Assembly: GCF_002078875.1 (NCBI RefSeq)
Contig: NC_034412.1
Span: forward strand, 14,074,995-14,138,994
Direction: 5' to 3'
Source: Numida meleagris
Taxonomy: Eukaryota > Chordata > Aves > Galliformes > Numididae
DNA length: 64,000 bases
The position numbers were made by a program, and so were the translations under genes. Positions 1 through 13,200 of the stretch are shown here, piece after piece; the first letter of the stretch is position 1, and each line of letters starts with the position of its first letter. The notes under the pieces are model-generated. The model was given only the letters and a program-made list of their open reading frames with translations, had not been told where the DNA came from and made no database searches.

Positions 1-3000
1 ACAATAAGTTACAGTATATGAGCAGTGCTCATATGCATCTATTTGGCCACTGTTTGGACATAGTTACTCAATTTGTTTGCTCAGAGGCAACCCACACCTC
101 TTAGCTATCTGGCTTGGGTGCTACAGCTTTGCACACACGAGAGCTACTCAGTACCAACAGAAAGCAAATACACATTCTTGCAGCAGAAGTGAAAAGTTAC
201 CACAGCAAACTTCTCCATGGTGAGGAATCTGTTCTTCCTCAGTAGAAAGCAAGGTTCACTGAGGGAAATAAAATGTTTGTTCCTTCAGGAACAGTGCTCA
301 AATGCAGAGACATACTCTTTCTCATAACAGCTTCTCAAAGCACACTGAATGCACTTGCTTTGTGTAGTCACTTTTTACACACTCCCATGATATAACGTGC
401 ATCAGGCTCATTACTGACGCCTATTCATGTCAGTGGTAACTTTGGACAGAAGGCAGCATTCTGCAGCATTAAGATAACCACTAGCCTTGCTGATATGTCA
501 GATAATGGGGGAAAAGGGAGGGGAGGGGGGAAGAGTGACATGGGCTTTGAGCATGTGGTCCAGTGTGTCATCTCTTTGAGGATCAATTTTAAAGCTAGAG
601 CAATCCAATACCAAAATTTTTCCTACTTTACTATCTCTGTTTACATGCTTTTAAGCTACATAGCATGCGTACAGTGTTCATGTTTAAAGTCCAGGACACC
701 AGTATGCCATCCAACTTTAATAATAATCTGTCCTTTTCACTTTTAAGTCACAACATTGAAGAGTATTGCCAGATGAGTATTGAAAGGGGGTTGCACTCGC
801 ATACCATTTTTTTCACTTGGTTTTGTTTAACACATCAATGTCTTTACAATGCAGAGAAGCCACTGCTGAGAAATAGCTGGCCCATGAGACTGGAAAGGTG
901 ATCTGAAGGCTTGCTCTGCTGGGTCACTCACTATGTATCCGGCTTACGTCTCTGGTTGACAGTAAATTAAAGTTATTGCCATCTGACAGGTGTGCAGCAG
1001 CCTATGTAAAATGAGTTGGCGTGTTGAGCATTGCTGTTTGTAGGCAGGTGTCCCCAGCAGACACACACACTTCCAGCACTCACTCTGACATTCCCAGGAC
1101 TGAGGGGTGGGGGAGGGACTTCCCCAGCTGCAGAGCACAGTCCTTTTGCTCTTACAGGTGGTCCTTCTGCTTCCTTGTCAAAGCGTGTGGGCAACATCAC
1201 AGAGGAAAACAGAGAGCTTCCTACCATGTGGTGGTACTCCTTAGAGAGCACCTTCACATCCTCAGCCAGCAGCCAGGGATGTGCTCTAAGAACTTAGCAT
1301 CTAAATTTACAAAAATAAACATTGATAGTACATTATGCAAATATTGTACGTTATCCTGACAATCCTAACAGAACAATATATGAAAAATCTAAATCATTGA
1401 TTAATTATGGGAGGTGATTCTGCCTGATTTAAGTACTGGAGTGGCAAACAGCACTCTGCTGCAAGGAGCTGAGACTGCTTTTTACATGCTCCCTGTGGGA
1501 AGCTGGATGCCTTCAAAGGAGTCAGAAGGGAAAAATGCAGGAGGCATTCTGGCTCTGCTTCTTACTCTGCTGTGGCCAGCAGCACCAGGAGGATTTGTTT
1601 GTAAGGAAAGAAAAGGAATCCCAATGCGATCAGATGAAAACAGCAGAAAAATCCTACCAAAAGACGATAAAGGGGAAAACTGTTGACTTATTCAAACTTC
1701 TAGAAATCCACACCACGTATATTATCACATTGTCATAGAAGTAAGCGATGTTTCCTCACTTCAAATTATTTGCTTTGTCCCCATTCCTTTTTATTAAGGT
1801 AAATGCTTTCTACATTTTCAGTGTAAGACCCAGGGGACATTAAATAACAACAAAATAAGATATTGTCTGAAAACTCAGTGCTGTCATTATGATAGAGATT
1901 GTAATAGAATCCAGGAAAGTAAATTCATATAATGAGAGCATGTTTGGATAATAAGAGAATAGCACTATTTAAAAAAAAAAAAAGAGTGAAAGAAAATAAA
2001 GTCTGGAGATAACTGGGAAAAAAAACTATTCCATCATGGACAGACAACAGAACATATACAAATGGGAATTGTTTTCATTAAATGGTAAAAAAATGTTAAA
2101 AAATAAAATCTGTTTTATGCCAAACTAAGATGCCTCGATTACAATAAAATGTTTTGTTTCCAGAATTTTCTTACTTTATTTTTCCACTTTCCTTTAGTTG
2201 AGCTTAGTTCCTAATAACCAGTGGAAACAGCTATTTTAAGGAACAAAATATGCATCATGCTTGGAGTCCAGGTCAGTCCATAACAGTCAAAATTTAAGGA
2301 GTTACTTTCACCTTTGTCTGAAACATCTCTGGCTTTCTCAAAACAATTTTATTTTAATTTATTTGACTATTTGAATAATAAATCTGTTATTTCATAGAGA
2401 AATTGTGTTTGTATACAGATCGCTTCTAGAAACTGCCAGATACAGGACACTAGATTACAGATGTCTCCTTATCTCACCCACTCTTAATTTCTATGCCTTT
2501 TTCCAAAATGATGGTTTTTGCTGGAATTTCTGAAATAGTTTTTTTTATTTTTCCATCTTGTGATTTCTTGAAAGTATTTTTCTTCCTGTGTTTTTATGCT
2601 TCCACTTTTCTTTAGTGTGTAAGGTAGCTAAGCAAGGTCAATTACTGTGTTAAGAGTTTCAATAAACTTGTTCTTGGAAGCAAGATCTTTCTTAAGCTCT
2701 AATCTTTACTGTTCCACTACTTTGACAGTTGCCATTGAGCACTACAAGAAGAAGAATTAGGTAATTGTATCTAATTGTGTTCTCCCTGGCTGTTGTTTAA
2801 ACAAGGAAAGCCTTTCAGTTGTTGTAGAAAGTATTAACAGCAGACCTTTGCTGACCTTCTAGAGCCATTGGGGAAAACTTGACATTACACAGAAGTGTAC
2901 TCAAACAAGCGATAATTAAGTTGAGAGTGGAGTGACACCACTTACAAGAGAAAACTAAGTATGGCCATTTAATCCAAAAATTACTTAAGGACTCTAGGGA

Positions 3001-6000
3001 GCATGAAAGTTTACCTCTACTAAAATTATTATGTTTTTCTGTTACACGAAGAGACAATACAAATGGAATATGCATGTTCTTTTCAACATCACTACCCTTT
3101 GCTGCTCTACCAAAACTGGAAGAGGCAACGGAAAGACCTTTCAAACTAATGTTTTGCATTCAATTATGTAGAAGCATCTGCTTTGTCTTTAAATAATTTG
3201 TCAACCATTCACAAGGTAAAGACCGAATGCTGATTGCTATTACATACTCAGAAGTCTCAAGGACTAACTGAAGCATACAAGCCTTGGCCTTTGGAGATTT
3301 AGGAAAACATTCCTTTATCTCTAGCCAAACTTATTAGTTTCTTCTCTATTCTCTCCTTCATCTCCCACTATCTTACTTTTACCTCTCACAGCAAATATTC
3401 TTCGTTGATTGTGTCTGGAGTTAAAATGTACATTGCATAAACTTTAGGGAGTTCGTTAAAACTAGGAAATGTTAAATTTTCCATAGTCCTGTATAAAGTA
3501 CTACCCTTCATGTAAACATAAGGGCCTACTTCAGAAGTGCTCCCCCTTACTCCTTTTACAGAATTAGGACATCAGTATTCTAAAGTTAAAAATATAAAAA
3601 TTGTTTCAAAAATATATTCTGTAGTCTGTGCATCTGTTCTACCTTTCTCCAAAACAAATGAGGTACTCCTTGGAAAAGAGCAGTGCATGCCTCAGAAAAT
3701 AATCACACAGCCAAACTCTTTCTCTGAGCCACAGATTCAGCCATACCAATTTCTCAAACAGCTTCGTTGCATCAGAATCTTTCCATTCAGAGCTGCAGGA
3801 AATAGTCATGTTTCCTAACTGTTCTGGTGTTTTCTGACATTCTTCTTATACATTCTGCTCTGCCAGTCATGCCAGCTTTCATATCCCTTTCATCTCCTTC
3901 CCAAAGGATAACTTCTGTGCATCCTCATGCATGAAACCCATTTCAAATCTATTTGCCTTCAATGTATTTAAATTATTCCTAGAGAAACATCACTCCTTCA
4001 ACATTGTATATAAAAACATAGAATGGAGTCTTATAATATTTTAGTGTTCTTATCTCTAAAAAGATATACTAAAGCTCCAGAAACTGAAGCTAAATTAATT
4101 CTGACAACTTGAGCATGTGACCAAAGGGAGTAGACAATCATATTCTTGTAACTAAGGACTATGTTAATGTCTGTATCTATTATTTGACTTGAGAATACCA
4201 AGAGAAGTGAGAAGTTTTTTACATAGTAGTAATTGTAGGGGCACTTAAACCTTATCATGAGATAATCTTTTGAAGAATATTAAAAACCGATTATTTCAAG
4301 CATCTGGTTTTTGTTGTTGTCTAATTGTTTTTTACATGTTTATAATAAGGGAAATAAGTCTTCCTATTGTTCCTCCGCAGTCCCTGGAAAAGGGAGGATA
4401 TCCTGGATGACAGTTCAGAGCAGTAGTTTCTTAATTTCTCCCTCCAGGACCTTATTCCCCTCAAATACCTCTCAAGAAAGCCCAAGAAGACAAGTCAGCT
4501 CTCTTACTTAGGTTGCATGAATTCCCCTTTGAGACTTCTGCTTGCAAGAAAGTGGTATTTCAGAGGGCAATGAAAGATGGTAGGTTGATTTTTTGGTGGG
4601 AGAAAATTGTTCTATTTTCATCTAAAGTTTGCTCCATTGTAAGAAGGTTTCTCTAAACACCTTCAACCAAAACAGGATGGAAGTAAAACTGTTTAAATTA
4701 TTCTTACTTTTTTTAATATATATAAATGACAGTATTAAATGTTTTCAAATTCTTGCAAGCCAAACAAAAGAGTATGGATTAATTTGTATAAAACATTTTT
4801 TTTAAGAAAACATTGAAAGAAAAGAATAACAATAATCTAGCAAATCAATATAAAGTCCTTTTATGGTGGATTTATTTGTGGTTGATTTTTAATGTAATTC
4901 TTTTTTATACACAGTAGGAGCAGAGGATTAGAGGTAACTTTTCTATTCTCAACAATTATTCTGCTAGTAAACTAAATGCAAGAGAATTTCCATTGGAATG
5001 AAAACTTGTGAATATAGTAGAAACACCATCCAGAACTCCCCAAAATACTACTGTTGAAAAATACTGCTTTTCAGCACCTGAATGCTCACAAGCTTTCATT
5101 AAATTCAAACAAAAGGATATCCAGTAATGAAGAAGATGAAGAAAGTGAGCTAACACAGAATACACACCCCTAGCATACAATATTGGCTGGTAAGCAGGGC
5201 TCACCTGGGATACTCCTTCATACAGAAGGGAACAGAATCTCACTTTCCTGTACTGCAGGAGAGCATCCAAATCTCCACTGTCTAGCCAGCCTCTCTCATT
5301 CATTCAAACTTGTCTCTTGATTTTTCTCCCATTTTAGAATAAATTTCCATTCGTGGGAGCAGAAGAATGGCTCAACAGAGGATTTGAATTCAGATCCTTT
5401 CCTCCAGTGAATATCAGGTTATGCGGCATGCAAAACAGAAGAGTAGTTATTTAGAAGGATTAGTCAGTAGCCTAGTGATTAGACACTGTGACCTCTGATA
5501 TTCAAGATGGGAGGAGCTTAAATGCGAGCCTCCCACCTTCTGACTAATACAGCCAGAAATGTAAGCCTTCCTCACATTTTTCATAACGAGATTTCTAAAG
5601 GATTTACCTCGTTCCCATTTGGCACAAAAATTGTGTAATCTCAAAATTGTGATGTTGGTAAATCAATTTCTTCCTACATGTCTTTTGTCTGTTTTATCTA
5701 TAGTGTCATGAAACCACTCAAAGTATAATATAGACACTGAATTACAAAATCAACATACAGATACGTTTTCATTGCACTTTCAGAGACAGAATTAACAGGA
5801 TTTGTACTTTGATGTGGAGATAACAGGAAAGCTGCTAAGAGATCTAACTATTATTAAGTTTAGATGAAACTTACGTTCACTACTAAAATAAGACACCATT
5901 GCCTAAAGGAAGCTGAATTCACTTCTTGATAAACACATTTTTAAGTCTTAAATTCACCCTAAACATTGCAAAAAGCATTTTACTCTTTCCTTTTCTATAA

Positions 6001-7220
6001 TGAAAGACTATATTGTTTGGCACATCATAGAAAAATATCACAAACATTTTTAATTTGTCTTATTCCTTTGTTTTTTTCCCCCCTTAAGAAGTACCCAATT
6101 ACTTAGTCCTCATTTTATTCATGACTTTAATAATTTAAAAAAGGCATTTATAAAAAATAAAACAACCAAACAAATCATAAAACAGAAATAAGCCTCTCTG
6201 ACAAACGTGAGCTAGAAGAGAAAAACACTTGTTTCTAAAGCACATTATTATGTAGATACTTTGTGTTTGTTTTATAAAAACCTGATAGATGAAAATTTTA
6301 TGTACAATCTTTGTGCAGAGGAGAGACAATTAAAGCTCACTATAAATATAGTTTCTCCTACTACTTCTAGCCACAACCAAATGAAGCACTGCGCTCTGAA
6401 GAAGTAGAAGAGAGCTGTGGCACAGAAGCTCTTATCTATGTTACCAGAGATCTTGAGAAAACAAAGTAAACTTTGGTACAGTATCAGTTGTATCTAAAAA
6501 CATGGAGGCAACAAAAATTGACGGTCAGGAAATTGTATTAGAAAGTGGACAAATACCATTTTCTTTCCATAATATAAAACTTGCAAATGCTACATAAATC
6601 TAAAGACATGTTGACCCAGAGGAGAGTTAGCTCCAAGGCAAGAGGACAGCAGGAACACACAGGGGTGCTGCCCACCAGAGGAACTTTTCTTATTTGCAGA
6701 AGTTCCCAACTAGGCTTTTGTGAATGTTTCATCACATTTAACAACATTCCAGAGCACAAGTCTCCTGAGATCATCACCTTCCCTACAGGAAACGTGGGCT
6801 CCAAGGTGGGGTATCTTCTCAATTGAGAAACCACTTAGCCAGAGCATATCTTTGCCATTCAGATGGTTTCTGTGCAAGATATTCCCCCCATTAACTCAAC
6901 CTACATCTCTAACAGTGCCACTCAATAAAATAAATTTGGTACGAACTTCAGAATTTAGGCAACTGATCTAGACTTATTTAGACTTATTAAGACCAGCAAC
7001 ACTACACATAGCAAGCTCTCTTACCCAGTTCATCGATTTCAGAATAGCTATGGTCACTAAAGGCCAAAAGGTCTAATGCAAAGATATCATTATATTCTAT
7101 CTCAGTATTTTCTTCCAACATGTCAAATTACTTATTTCTGCCCACATTACTTGATAAAAAATCTTGACACTTCTGACAGGAGGTAGTTTGTTAAGATTAT
7201 CATCAGTATCTAGACATTTG
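1..7220. other. Non-coding AT-rich DNA, no gene seen
   Basis: No open frame here exceeds about 115 codons, and none resembles a protein family I recognise or sits between convincing splice sites. Frames overlap on both strands, as expected for chance. The sequence holds scattered A and T runs (for example around 1971-1983) but no tandem array, LTR-like end or RNA gene that I can identify. It could be intergenic or intronic; the sequence does not decide. Confidence 0.6.
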
Positions 7221-7288
7221 TTGCAGGAGAGTTAAACTAGATGACATTTAAGGATCCCTTCCAACTCAAATAATTCTATGATTCTATG
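7221..7288 (+). mobile_element. CR1 LINE 3'-end fragment
   Basis: About 68 bases match the very end of a CR1 retrotransposon in plus orientation. The segment reads from an AGTTAAACTAGATGAC stretch through GGATCCCTTCCAACTC and closes with the tail ATTCTATGATTCTATG. The same order of motifs occurs at the 3' end of the longer copy at 53.2 kb. CR1 inserts are usually 5'-truncated, so a short 3' stub is normal. No coding sequence is included. The tail octamer and the CCTTCCAAC block together make the call firm despite the short length. Confidence 0.85.
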
Positions 7289-10200
7289 AAATATTGGTCA
7301 GTTACACTAAAAAAAGAAATATTGCTTTTGCATTTATTACCAGTTTTGTGGAATACTTAAGAGGAAAAAATAGAATGAGATTTATTTTTCTATTCATAAT
7401 ACAGTTTAGTTGAATGTTGAGCCACTGAACAGATTTTTTTTTTTTTCCCGATTTGCAGGAAACTCTTTTGAAAGAATTATATCAATGTATTTATTCTGTG
7501 CTTTACCTTTATATTCTAGAGAACGTATTTATCCGGCACAAAGTCAGGGATTGTTAAAGTTAGGTAATATATAATAAAATGCATTGTACAAAAGTATAAC
7601 CCAAAGTTAAACATTCCTAAGAATTCCTAATTTTTATGTGAATTGCTGTGACCTTCCATTTAGCAGTGGTGACACAAGAATTGTTTTGTGTTGCATAAGA
7701 AATATTACTTCATGTCTCCATGTAACACATAACACCAATCTAAATATTTGAGATAAGATTTTACAGTTTGGGGTTTAGCATCAGTTTCAAATTCCCTGAA
7801 CTAATAACTGAATCTTTAAAACTCACAAAACAAAACAGTTACCCAAGTGGAAAACATCTTAAAAGCTCTCTGTAGTTGGGAATAAAGCTTTATTAAATAC
7901 AACTGTTCTGACACGATGAATGTACTTACCATAATACCTGTGGGCTTACACTATTACTATTCTCTTGAACAATTCCCTGAGTGGAAATATATAATTTAGC
8001 ACACCGAGGTCTCTCAAAATATACTGTCTTACAAGTTTGTCAGAGTCTATCAGTTCTAGCTAAGTTCATAGTGGGAAGTGCCTCTGCCTTTAACAAAACA
8101 ATGTAATTGAATTTAGAAGGTTTGTTAAGTAGTTTATATAAATACTCTAAAGACATAAAGCCTAGTGTCTGGAAAATTCCGTTATTGACTTCCAAACATC
8201 AGGCAAAGCATTACAAACTCAGCACCCTCAGTGAACAGAACAGAAAGGCTTAGCAGGGAATGATGGGGAGAACTGGACAATTTCCAAATAAATTTCAATT
8301 AAGGTTCCTCAGCTCACATGATCTGTATTAGCATATCAGAAGAGTTTACCTGAACAGTTTCAAGTATGGAAATACTAAGCATATCTTTTTTGTTTAGTTT
8401 TTGGATTTATTTTTATATATACATATACATCAGACTGACATTTTTCTCAAATCAAAATAAGATTTCATTCACATACATGTTTAGCTAAAATTGGAACTAA
8501 TGTAGAAGAAAAACTGTATATTCTACATCCAGGAAAAAAACATTAGCCATCAAATGACCTATTTGATACTTCATACTGAATCCGAAAGCAAAATAATTCT
8601 CTGTTGTAACTTGCCAAGTTACAGTCAAAAGAATTCAGGGCTGCTTTATGCAAACAGAAACCTTCCATGAAAATATCATGAATCCATGTTCAAAGACAGC
8701 AAAAAAATTCATTCCACTTTGACTTAGATACTGCACAAGAACGGCTGTAGCAGAATATATTTCTCAAAGTTGCATGACACCCTTCCGCGACACCTCTAAC
8801 ATTTCAACCTTTGCCAAGGAAAAAGTAATAACAGTATCTGAAAACAACTAAGGTGAACCACAAGAAAAAAATTGATTTTGTGTGCCTGTGTGTATATATT
8901 CTTTAAAACACTGCTTATTGCACTGTTTTTCTACAAAAGCATTTTCAGAATGTTGGTAAAACATCCAGTTAAACACAGCTTCCTACCCCATGTAAGCTGC
9001 TGATGACACTCTCCTGCAGAATGCACTCCTCCCACTCTGCATCAGATTTGCATGGCAATAAACACAGTAATTTCTTTTTGTTTTAACAGAAGTGAAAAAT
9101 TATTCTTGTATTTCTCCTTTATGCGGGCATTTTACACTTGTGTTTCTAGTTACTATAAAAATGGAAACTGTGGAGCTATTGTACTCCTTATTTTAATCAT
9201 GGAAATAGTAATACTCTCGTGGTATTACATTGTTTCATTGATTATATATATGTATGCGTAGGAATGGAAGTTCAACTCAACCTCAGAAGTTGAGGAACAG
9301 GGAAGATATTTCATACAGGAAAGTAATATAAGCACGTGTCATGATTAAAACAAAAACCTATTTCTCACAGTCCCATGTAGTCCCTTATTATTTCAAAATA
9401 CTGTGGCCCAACTAAAGAACCAGACTGAAAACCTTTAGGCTCTGGTACTTCTTTTGCATCCCTCCCAGTGTAAAAGGGTCTTAATTTAACAGGCCATGTC
9501 CCAAGTGCCTCACAATCTTTAAAGGAGAAAAGAAAGAGAAACCATTCAGTGAAGCTTGGTAAACACAGGTGAGGTTTGCCAGCACTATGAAAAAAATGCA
9601 ATACACATAGGCATGCCTCCTTCTAAACCAAGGAGTAGATGTGTTTGTCCATTGTGCTACACACGCAGGCCTCAGTCACCTGCTTCTCATGGGAGCTGTT
9701 ACTAATTATTCATTATTAATAATCGCCTTTAGGGAAGCGAGGACCACAGATAGAACCAAGCACTGTTCCCACAGGTACCAGGCAGCAGGGCCATGTGCGC
9801 TTCAAAGCAGCTGCAGGCAAACTTCGAGCCAGCCACAACAGGGCTGCAGCTTTGCTAAGGTTTGTTGTGTTCTCCTTCTGCCTCTTTGCTGAGCTGGGCC
9901 TCACTGGAAATTCTGTGGGTGATGAGAGATCTAGAGCTGACTGGATTGCAGCATGTTAGCTGTTCTTTTGGGAGAAAGAGAGAGAGAGAGAGAGAGAATG
10001 TTTTCTTCACTGTCTGATGCAACCATGGGGAACATTTTCCTTCATTCCCTTCTTTACAGAAGCATCCCCAGACAGCATCCACCACACACAGCAGTAGAAT
10101 TTACTGAGTACTGCTTTGTGTTTCTATTTCATGCAGTTCCAGTGTTACTGATTTGTAACCAAGGCCAAAAACAGCCAAGGATGGTAGAGGAGGAGTATCC

Positions 10201-13200
10201 TCCATCCGTTTAACGAGCCACACCATCTCCATATGCTCCACTTCTCACAGAAGAAGGGCCTTGAGCTTGCAGCAGCAATTATGGGTCCAGTTACAGGCTG
10301 GGAAGGGACCTCCGTCATGAAGGACAGATTGCGGAAGCGTGCTCATCTTGGATGAACAAATTCACTTCTCTGAGGATGTTAAGCTAACACATATGCAGTC
10401 CGGTTAACCCACACTTAAATCTTGTCTGCCTTTTTTCACCATCTGTGACAAGGTTTTTCTCTTTTAAACTATTTAGAGAAGTTGACCTTTTGAGCTTACA
10501 TGCATTTCCTCTGTTGAGTCTTCAAACCCATCATCCTGCCACGTCACTGCTTATTTTTATACCATCATCCTCAGGAAAAGCAAACTCAAAAGAAGATCCT
10601 TCAGATCCGTTTGACAATATGTCTTCCACCATAATGTGAAAAGATAATAACTTGTAAACTCTCTCCTCCTCAGAACTTAGTGGAGTCAAATGTACTGAAC
10701 TATTTTGTTTAATGGTTTCTAAAGAAGTCCTATTTTAAAGACTGGGAAAAAATACTGCACAAAGTTTGGAAACATCTGGTGCTAATCTAATGCCTACTCC
10801 AATCTAAGAAGACTGATTAAACACTGCAGCAACAGGTGATACAAACACTAGTAAGTCAATTTTAATAAGAGGTCAACGCCTTCAGCTCCTCATTTTTCTT
10901 TCCATAAGTACTAATAAATTCCTTTCAACAGGTGTGAGGCTAGGATGTATAATTACATTGTTCACATGCAAAGGTCTAGTCGTTTTCTGTTCAAGATTTC
11001 TTTTAAAAGAGAAAGGCTTCCAGTGGAAGAAACGTCATCCCTGACTTCCTCGACCATTCCCTTTTCCATGTCTATTTTTCAGGTCACAGCTGTTTATGGG
11101 CATCAGAATAAAAAAAGTATCACACACTGCTCACTACTTCTCCAGGAATAAAAAGCTCTATACAATTTTTTGTTATTATTTTTAAATCTGGTACTAGTGA
11201 AAAAAGAAGCTCAGGAGTGGGACCTGACTCTGTAGACTGCTCTCTTCAGAATAGACAGCTTATAATCCAGGGTGTAATTTTCATATACTGTATGTTTAAT
11301 TTTTTATTTTTTACATTTTTTTCTTTTCAGTGCTTTGTAATGCTTTCTAAAGCTTTGTAAAGTTGAGACAAACTTTTCACGGCATCTGAAATGAAAATGA
11401 CATTTCAGAGCTGTGTTCTGGTTTGAGTACAGCCCAGGTGGAAGACAAAGATGCTCTGGATGAAACAAGATCTTTGGGATGAGTTGCTCCTATGCCTCTT
11501 ACTGTCTATGAGAGTTTGTCATAGCCTGCTATATGGGTTATTTGTTCAAGAATCCCAAGGGCTTATTTGTTGTGGAAAAATGAAATAAAGCAAAAAATAT
11601 TTTGGATAAAGATCCAAAAAAAGAAAACAGTGAATCAATAAGGAAAAATGTTGTCCTCCAATGCACCGTGTATGGCTTAGAAGGTCCAACACAGAAGCAA
11701 ATAAACCACATTATTACTCTACAGGGACACAAGTCTGAATAGCTCCTTATTCCAGTTTGGCAACACTGATTACCGCTGCGAGTGGGGGTGGTTCTGCAAG
11801 CTGAGAAAACTAACAGAACACATTTTGCAGCAAATCAGGAAAGCACAGAACGAATTTGGACTCCCAGAGGGTCACACTGGAAGAATACAGGGCAGCCTTG
11901 AGTAAGAGGTAACCCTTAGATGTACTGCAACAAGGATGCCTCTGGAACAAGCAGCCTCTCAAAGGAAGGACCATAGGAACACTTTCCATCACTTGTTGCA
12001 ACACAATCAGTCATATCAAGCAGAGAGAAAAAAACTGGTATTACATTCCACTAATAGGAGGAGAAAGGTTTGTCCTCTTGTCCCCTGAGCAGGCAGCATT
12101 TCTTCAGTAGTGCCAAATGACACAGCACTCTGCATATGTTGGTTCATCACCTCCACCTTTCATCTGCATTTGGTCAAGACTAATCTGAAAATGTGACTGT
12201 GTAAATACCCAGTGCACTCCTCCAGCCTGCACTGCTACCCACAGCCTCAACCATGCCTCTCCTCTTACCCAGACCACAAGGGCTGTTGTTGATCAGCACA
12301 TATGCCAAGAACTCTTCTGTATCTAATGCCTTCACATCAGGAGCTTCACCCTCAGTTTTCAGGATCAAGTTGGATTACTTGGGAAAAACTTAGTGTGCTT
12401 TCAAGCATCTCTATTTAAGAAGTGATGTTTCTGTCCTAAACGATCTCTCTAACTCAGAAACACACAAGAAGCTCTCTAAAAATTCCTCTGCATTCAGTCC
12501 TATATTCTTTTAACACAGCTGGATGTCTGCTTTCTGACCAGAAAATCTTTTTAGCCCTGAGAGTCCATAATAACTACTTGCTGTTGAACTACATGGTTCT
12601 TTGCTTATTTATTAATTATGAATAATTAGAGTGGATGCTCCCAGGAGAAAGAGTTTGTATTTTCAAGGTGAATATTTTAAGCACATTTATTTTTATATAA
12701 GACCAACAAAGCAATCCTCATTCAATCCAGTCTTACTAAAAGCTTGGGATGTTTATAAATGCCTGTATAGAAGGACAATATATTTCAGACATGTTTTCTC
12801 TTAAAGAAAAATATTTGCACCTGGCAATAAGTTGCACTAAAATCCAACTATTAAAACAAATATAGGGTTCAATAAAAGTCTGATTGGCATTTCTTTTTCC
12901 TAATTCCTTCTTACCACTTGTGGCATCAAAGCAACAAACAGCTTTTCCTCCACTTAATTACATAGATTTTAAAAGCTATTATTAATACAAAACCTTCAAG
13001 TTCCCAATTCCAACTCACCCCCAACCCAACTATATTGATATAATGGGGTTAGTGTTGACGTAGCATACTCCTTTGAGTTTATGCATTATATTTTCTTCAT
13101 CTACACTTTCTTATGTGTCAGAAGAAAAGAAAAACAGTTTACACAACTTCTCAAATACTGCAACCACGATTTCACTCACACACCTATCTCATGGCCAGAG

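Noticed and set aside
10290..10330. Possible CR1 end (GGCTGGGAAGGGACCTCCGTCAT)
   Set aside because: About 20 bases resemble the reversed CR1 3' region, but the tail octamer and all other CR1 blocks are missing, so the likeness is too short.
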